Below, in pieces: positions 59,273-64,000 of a stretch of 64,000 nt of DNA. Source of the DNA: JAAZKA01 sp034926225 (GTDB lineage: Bacteria; Bacillota; Clostridia; Oscillospirales; QAMX01); assembly GCA_034926225.1 (NCBI GenBank), contig JAYFRF010000007.1, forward strand, positions 1-64,000. Direction: 5' to 3'. Both the position numbers and the translations under genes were made by a program. Every line of letters starts with the position of its first letter. Positions within the stretch are counted from its first letter, which is position 1. Below the pieces are notes generated by a model. It saw nothing but the letters and a program-made list of their open reading frames with translations. It ran no database searches and was not told the DNA's origin.

Positions 59273-62122
59273 TTATTTGCCGTACCCTAACCGGTCAAAC
59301 ATCGTCGCGAGCTCTGCACGGGTGACGGCGGCATTCGGACGGAAGGTGCCGTCTGAATACCCCCCGATCACGCCGATATTCCGCATGACGGCGATATACG
59401 GACGCGCCCAGCCGCCGATGGCCTCAGCGTCGGCAAATCCCCACGCACTTTCCGCGTAGCCGCGCTCAAGAGTACGGCCAAGCAGGGTAGCGATTTCTGC
59501 GCGGGTCACAGCGGCGGAAGGTTCGAAGTAGGTCTTGCCGTCTTTCTCGGTGCCTTTCATGATGCCGCGTGATACGAGCGTGCGGACAGAATCGACCGCC
59601 CAGGAGGATATTTTACCCGCATCGGCGAAGGTTAATTCGTCTTGATATGCCGATGTATCCAGCTTTAACGCGCGGGCGAGCATGACGGCGGCCTGTTCGC
59701 GCGTCGCGGACGCCTCAGGATCGAAGTAGACTTTCCCGTTTTTCTCGGAGCCTGTCACGACTCCCGCGCGATATAGCGTGTTTGCGGCATCGGCCGCCCA
59801 GTGGCCGTCCATGTCGGCAAAGACCTGCCCGGTCATCCCTGCACGCACCGCCGTCGCACGGGTGAGATTGCCCGCCGCGTCACGTGCGACGGTAGTCACG
59901 CGCCGCACCGAGGTTCCGATGGTCGCCGACAGCACGCCCGTCGCTGCATCGTAGCCGAAGGGGATCTTTGCGCCGTCGCCGTAAAGCGTAATATCCGATT
60001 GCCGCACGATGTATCCCGCGCCGTCGCGTACCGTGGCGGTCAGCGTATCGGCAACCGGGTCAATCGTGATGGCGACAAGGCTTTCCGCCGATGCGTCCGC
60101 CTTCGGATGCGCAACGAGCTGATCGAGCGTCACAACGCCGAGGATACGTGCGCCGGTGACCGCTTTCGCGTTCGCGGGTACCGGGAATGTGATAAACTGC
60201 CAAGTGTCTCCCGTGAGCGTAACCGTACTCGTCTCGCCCGCATCGGTGATGAGTGCCAGCGTCCCGCTGCCCCGTGCCCAGATCGATAAGAGCTTCGTCC
60301 CGTCAGGGATGGCGAGTCTTGCAAACTCAATCGGCACCGATTCGCCTTCAATGATGATGGAGGAATCGATTGTTGCCGCTGCCGCGCCGTTATGCGCATA
60401 CTGCGGGTCGGAAACGAGGGTCGCGGCTTCGGATGCAAGCGCATACTCAAAGCCCGAAAGCACAGTCGGCAGCTTGCCTAAGGTCACGTTCACTGTCGCG
60501 GACTTGCCGCCGTAGGAAACCGTGATCATGCCGGTCAGTCCCCGTGTACCGGGCGCCGTAAAGACGCCGTTTGTGTCAATGGAGCCAATCTCCGGGCTTA
60601 CCGTCCATGTAAACGCGTCGTCCCGCGCGTAGACGGACTTGCCATAATAATACGCTGCCGCGTCGAGGTCAAGCGACTCCCACGGATCGACGGAAACCGC
60701 CGAGACATTCGTACCGGAAAGCCTCGCGCGGACGGTATCCACATTCGCTAAAACCCGGATGGTCGCTGTCCCGGAAGCTGCGCCCGCCAGGGACGCGGTA
60801 AGGATGGCATCTCCGGCCTGCGGCGCCGTGAAAGTTGTTCCGACAATGGAACCCACTGACGCGGTTACCGTCGCGGCGTTCGCGGAAACGGGTTGCAGAT
60901 TCGTATCCGCCGCCGTGACCGTAAACGGCACGTCCGCGCCCGGCAACGCATACGACAGCGCGGGTCTTAGGTAGACGGAAGCCGCCTTTCCCGTCGCCTG
61001 TGCGGTGTTTTCAAAGACGATATAGTTTGCACAAGGGCGTACCTCGCTGTCTGAGGGGGTGTTCATCACGCCGCGCGCCGAATCTCCGGGATAGCGTGCG
61101 ATGAGTGTGGTCGAGCCGCCGCCGTCAAGGCTGACCGCGGTGACGCAGCCCATGTCGGCAAGCTTTTCCGCCATACGCGCAAGACTCGAGCCGACGCAGC
61201 CGGTGACCTTGCCGTCACCCGCGAGCAGGACGACGGAGCCGTCCGAACGGATACCGAGCGCGGTACAGGCTTTACGCTGCGTGGAAAGCTTCGAAACCAC
61301 AAGCCCGTTTTCGACGAGCATCTCCCCCGCTCCGCAGGCGTAGACCGCACGCTCCCAACGGCTGTCGGCACAGGAAATCGTAAGGGTAAGCTTGTCCCCT
61401 ACGGCAAACATCGAGATCTGCCCGACAGGCCCGTCCGCAGCGCTGGAGAGGAGCAGGTACCCGTCGCTGACAGTCTGCATGCCTTCCTCCGACGCGATGG
61501 ACACAACGGTACAGGAGACGCCGCCGCCGACGGCTAAAGAGGATGCGTCCATACGGAGCAGGACATTCGTACCCTGCCCTGTTATCTTACTTTCGCCGCC
61601 GTAGACGGGTGTATAAAGGTACAGTCCCGCCTTCGTACGGGGTTTATTGATATAGCTGATTTTGGCTTCCTTCCCGGAACCGGAAAGCTTGATGATCAGC
61701 TCCGGGCGGCCGATGAAGAAAGTACCGTCCCCGAGGATGCCGACGGCGTTTTGCCAGGAGTCGGAGCAGTAGAGCGCACCGTTCAGGATCTGGATACCCT
61801 CAGGTACGCCGGTGGTCATCGTATAGAAGTCGGCGTTCACCGCCGCTATGGGCGTACCGGGCATCACGGCGAGCAGTTCCTCCGGATCATCGCGTCCCCA
61901 CACGGTATCCGCCGCCAGGACGGAGGGTTTTGTCGCGCCACCGGGGGTGTACTCGAGGGCGTAGTACTGCTCATACCCACCGTCGGCATCCTCGGTAGCC
62001 TCTAAATATGTAAGGCCGGGCGACATCGTTATACTGACGTCTCGCAGAGACGCGAAAGTGCCGCAGGTGAGCGCTATTGTCAGCAAAATCACAAGAATCG
62101 TCGTTTTCAGGGAGGATTTCAT
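59273..62122 (-). CDS. Secreted phosphodiester glycosidase-like protein with three SLH domains
   Basis: A 949-residue surface protein starting at ATG 62122 with AAAGGATT upstream. A signal peptide spans residues 1-25. A phosphodiester glycosidase (NAGPA-like) domain spans about 60-380, with NADFYTM, GDGTFFIG, RKACTALGIRSDGSVVLLA and SLDGGGSTTLIA. Ig-like beta domains follow (about 380-620). Three S-layer homology repeats end the protein (about 770-949, FADMDGHWAADAANTLYRAG). It is exported and held to the cell wall via pyruvylated polymers. The likely substrate is a phosphodiester-linked glycan; which one is unknown. Confidence 0.88.
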   Translation of the reverse strand: MKSSLKTTILVILLTIALTCGTFASLRDVSITMSPGLTYLEATEDADGGYEQYYALEYTPGGATKPSVLAADTVWGRDDPEELLAVMPGTPIAAVNADFYTMTTGVPEGIQILNGALYCSDSWQNAVGILGDGTFFIGRPELIIKLSGSGKEAKISYINKPRTKAGLYLYTPVYGGESKITGQGTNVLLRMDASSLAVGGGVSCTVVSIASEEGMQTVSDGYLLLSSAADGPVGQISMFAVGDKLTLTISCADSRWERAVYACGAGEMLVENGLVVSKLSTQRKACTALGIRSDGSVVLLAGDGKVTGCVGSSLARMAEKLADMGCVTAVSLDGGGSTTLIARYPGDSARGVMNTPSDSEVRPCANYIVFENTAQATGKAASVYLRPALSYALPGADVPFTVTAADTNLQPVSANAATVTASVGSIVGTTFTAPQAGDAILTASLAGAASGTATIRVLANVDTVRARLSGTNVSAVSVDPWESLDLDAAAYYYGKSVYARDDAFTWTVSPEIGSIDTNGVFTAPGTRGLTGMITVSYGGKSATVNVTLGKLPTVLSGFEYALASEAATLVSDPQYAHNGAAAATIDSSIIIEGESVPIEFARLAIPDGTKLLSIWARGSGTLALITDAGETSTVTLTGDTWQFITFPVPANAKAVTGARILGVVTLDQLVAHPKADASAESLVAITIDPVADTLTATVRDGAGYIVRQSDITLYGDGAKIPFGYDAATGVLSATIGTSVRRVTTVARDAAGNLTRATAVRAGMTGQVFADMDGHWAADAANTLYRAGVVTGSEKNGKVYFDPEASATREQAAVMLARALKLDTSAYQDELTFADAGKISSWAVDSVRTLVSRGIMKGTEKDGKTYFEPSAAVTRAEIATLLGRTLERGYAESAWGFADAEAIGGWARPYIAVMRNIGVIGGYSDGTFRPNAAVTRAELATMFDRLGYGK

Positions 62123-62232
62123 GCCAATAATCCTTTCCGCAAAGCGCATAGGGAGGTTTTCGTTGTAATATGCAGCCTATCATACACTATCCCGGCGAAA
62201 AAGTCAATCCCACGTACCTTTTTTAAAAGCAA

Positions 62233-62263
62233 ATCGCCGCAGATTTTCATCCGTCGCGGCGAT
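62233..62263 (-). terminator. Terminator after antiporter gene
   Basis: ATCGCCGC and GCGGCGAT pair around a 15-base loop 19 bases past the antiporter stop. On the minus strand TTGCTTTTAAAAAAGG follows. Confidence 0.65.
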
Positions 62264-62281
62264 CTGCGAAACATATGGAAT

Positions 62282-63571
62282 TTACTTCGCGGCAGCCTTA
62301 TGATGCGGCAGTTCGTTGACGGTTCGGGCGTTGGTAGCACCCTCCCGGATATCGCCGGCCTTCGTCAGAGCGATCTTCGTCAACATCGGGCCGACAATCT
62401 CTAATACCAGCACCGAAAACAGAACGATACTGCGGATCAGCGCGCCGTCCGAGCCAAGCTCCATCGCGGTTACGGACATACCGAGCGCGACGCCAGCCTG
62501 TGGCAACAATGTGACGCCGAGGTATTTGCGAATGTTGTCGTCACAATGCACCCACGATGAGCTCATATACGCGCCGCCCCACTTGCCTAAGGCACGAGTC
62601 AGCAGGAACACGACGCCGATCAACACGACAATCGGATCGCGGAACACAGCGAGATCAAGCTCCGCGCCGCTCATGACAAAGAACATGATAAACAGCGGCG
62701 TTGTCCAACCGTCGGTACGATCCATCAGCTCCTCCGATGTCTGGCAGAGGTTGCAGAAGATCGTGCCAAGCATCATGCATACAAGCAATGATGAGAAGCC
62801 GATATGGATCCCGCCGATTTCAAATTCCATCATCGACAAGCCTACCGTCAGGAAGACGAAGACAATGCACAGAGACATACGCTTGCTGCGTGAGTGGAAG
62901 AAACGCTCAACAAAGGTCAGGAGCACACCCATTAAAGTGCCGAGCATCAGGGAACCGACGATCTCAATAATCGGCTCAGCGAGGATAGTGACCATATCGA
63001 CGACGCCGCTTTGCAAGGCACGCGCGATGCCGAAGGAGATGGCGAAAACGACGAGTCCCACCGCGTCGTCAAGCGCGACGATCGGCAGCAGAAGATCGGT
63101 AAGCTTACCCTTAGCCTTATACTGCCGGACGACCATCAGCGTAGCGGCGGGAGCGGTTGCGGCGGCAATCGCCCCAAGGGTGATAGCGGCCGGAAGGGAA
63201 AGCTTATCGGGGGCGCAGAAGTGGAAGATGATCAACGCGATATCCACAACGATAGTTGCGACGACCGCCTGGACAATACCGATGACAGTAGCCTGTTTAC
63301 CCGTAGCTTTCAACTGGGACAAACGGAACTCGTTGCCGATCGAGAAGGCGATGAAGCCGAGAGCGGCGTTCGAGATAACGCCGAGCGCAGAGATTTCGGA
63401 CTCCGACGTAAAGCCAAGCCCTTCTATTCCGATACGCCCAAGACAGAATGGTCCGATAAGGACGCCCGCGACAAGGTAGGCTGTGACAGCGGGGAGTTTC
63501 AGTGCGCGTGCCGGACGGGAGACAATTAATCCTGCAAGCATGGCAACGGCGATGGCGATGAGCGTGATCAT
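62282..63571 (-). CDS. CPA2-type cation:proton antiporter (KefB/GerN-like)
   Basis: A 429-residue membrane protein with about twelve helices. The CPA2 core is visible in KLPAVTAYLVAGVLIGPF, GFIAFSIGNEF and VALDDAVGLVVFAISFG, with the paired Asp residues thought to bind the ion. It exchanges Na+ or K+ for H+. There is no RCK domain, unlike KefC. The start at 63571 has AAGAGGG 11 bases upstream. A separate promoter lies about 60 bases upstream. Confidence 0.88.
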   Translation of the reverse strand: MITLIAIAVAMLAGLIVSRPARALKLPAVTAYLVAGVLIGPFCLGRIGIEGLGFTSESEISALGVISNAALGFIAFSIGNEFRLSQLKATGKQATVIGIVQAVVATIVVDIALIIFHFCAPDKLSLPAAITLGAIAAATAPAATLMVVRQYKAKGKLTDLLLPIVALDDAVGLVVFAISFGIARALQSGVVDMVTILAEPIIEIVGSLMLGTLMGVLLTFVERFFHSRSKRMSLCIVFVFLTVGLSMMEFEIGGIHIGFSSLLVCMMLGTIFCNLCQTSEELMDRTDGWTTPLFIMFFVMSGAELDLAVFRDPIVVLIGVVFLLTRALGKWGGAYMSSSWVHCDDNIRKYLGVTLLPQAGVALGMSVTAMELGSDGALIRSIVLFSVLVLEIVGPMLTKIALTKAGDIREGATNARTVNELPHHKAAAK

Positions 63572-63628
63572 TTTTTCATATACCCTCTTTTTATCTGATA
63601 CACGGCTCTGTAAAAACCGTTGCATAAT

Positions 63629-63657
63629 ATCATAGTCCTTTTTTACCGAAGGGTCAA
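63629..63657 (-). promoter_or_regulatory. Promoter of antiporter gene
   Basis: On the minus strand TTGACC, a 17-base spacer and TATGAT, about 60 bases before the ATG. Confidence 0.75.
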
Positions 63658-63770
63658 TAGCTATGTTTACTCAAAAATATGTTAAATTTAAGCAAAAGCT
63701 TTTCGTTCCCGTATTTTTTAATCAGATCATGCGCTATTCATAACGTTTCGGCAATGGAAACGAAAATAAT

Positions 63771-63810
63771 AAAATCGGCGTGGAGTCAACTAGCTCCACG
63801 CCGATTTTTA
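63771..63810. terminator. Bidirectional terminator
   Basis: AAAATCGGCGTGGAG and CTCCACGCCGATTTT pair over 15 bases, with TTTTATTATTTT on the minus side. It ends the minus-strand gene at the right edge. Confidence 0.88.
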
Positions 63811-63821
63811 ATACGCCAGAG

Positions 63822-64000
63822 TTATTTCAGTTCGAATTCATCTGTTTCGGGAATTTCATCCCAAATGCGATTGTCTTCGCGGTAACCTTTCTTCTCGCGG
63901 GCTTTCACGATGAGCTTAACGATGCCGCCGGAAATCAGGCTTAATCCCATCAGCGCCCAACCGCCGACAATGTTCCACGCGAGCGAGTAGCCGTCGGCCG
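63822..64000 (-). CDS. C-terminal end of a membrane protein (5' end outside window)
   Basis: A partial minus-strand frame of 58 codons before the TAA at 63822-63824. It shows one hydrophobic helix (WNIVGGWALMGLSLISGGIV) and a charged, acidic tail ending DEIPETDEFELK. This looks like the C-terminal helix and tail of a multi-pass transporter, for instance a sodium symporter, but the visible part is too short to name. A terminator follows. Confidence 0.6.
   Translation of the reverse strand, partial: ADGYSLAWNIVGGWALMGLSLISGGIVKLIVKAREKKGYREDNRIWDEIPETDEFELK

Noticed and set aside
62316..63479. Long plus-strand open frame opposite the antiporter
   Set aside because: Composition is a mirror of the membrane protein; no recognisable family, no start signal.

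Overview
The window reads as a chromosomal segment of an anaerobic, moderately GC-rich Firmicute of class Clostridia, probably an Oscillospirales-type gut or sediment organism. This rests on strong Gram-positive ribosome binding sites, TTG/GTG starts, [FeFe]-hydrogenase maturation genes, an SLH-anchored surface protein, a GlnRS, Trk potassium uptake and a siphovirus prophage of clostridial type. No species call is possible from sequence alone.

Positions 1-9.3 kb are the late/right end of a prophage: tail protein (cut by the window edge), two tail/baseplate proteins, holin, amidase endolysin, a zinc-ribbon HTH protein, a small SHOCT-like protein and two overlapping large serine recombinases. 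It abuts the host tmRNA gene (ssrA, minus strand) across a short stretch with GAACAC-type repeats. Positions 10-16 kb hold an ABC-2 exporter operon, a half-size EamA/DMT transporter behind an attenuator or riboswitch-like leader, two small conserved proteins, a decayed agr-like two-component system, and tRNA-Ser(CGA) with a partial tRNA copy in its leader.

Positions 16-19.3 kb carry a FAD/Rieske oxidoreductase overlapping a DUF255 (YyaL-type) protein. Positions 19.4-26.8 kb are an eight-gene minus-strand operon headed by an 877-residue MerR regulator fused to effector-binding, lectin-like and papain-like domains. Downstream are two paralogous cysteine-rich proteins, a small cysteine-rich protein, a second papain-like protein and three unknowns. 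The promoter has the 19-bp spacer and internal dyad expected of MerR autoregulation. Positions 27-45.7 kb are housekeeping and accessory genes: a frameshifted AraC/GyrI regulator, xylulokinase, HAD phosphatase, guaA, a YcaQ-type glycosylase, GNAT enzymes, a 1046-residue c-di-GMP protein, a multidrug ABC pair with a two-component system, an MGMT/ATL pair and a DUF1015 protein.

Positions 45.8-54.5 kb are the most unusual part: one compact nine-gene operon combining a TM1266-type hydrogenase regulator, a complete iron/cobalamin-type ABC importer, HydE, a NifH-like ATPase with both cluster cysteines, two divergent nitrogenase component-1-like proteins and HydF. It starts behind a leader with a terminator-like hairpin. 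No hydA, hydG or nifB is present. I infer an uncharacterised nitrogenase-like enzyme or metallocofactor pathway linked to [FeFe]-hydrogenase maturation or to an imported metal chelate. The last 9 kb carry TrkA/TrkH, cyclophilin, GlnRS, an SLH phosphodiester glycosidase, a CPA2 antiporter and the end of a membrane protein.
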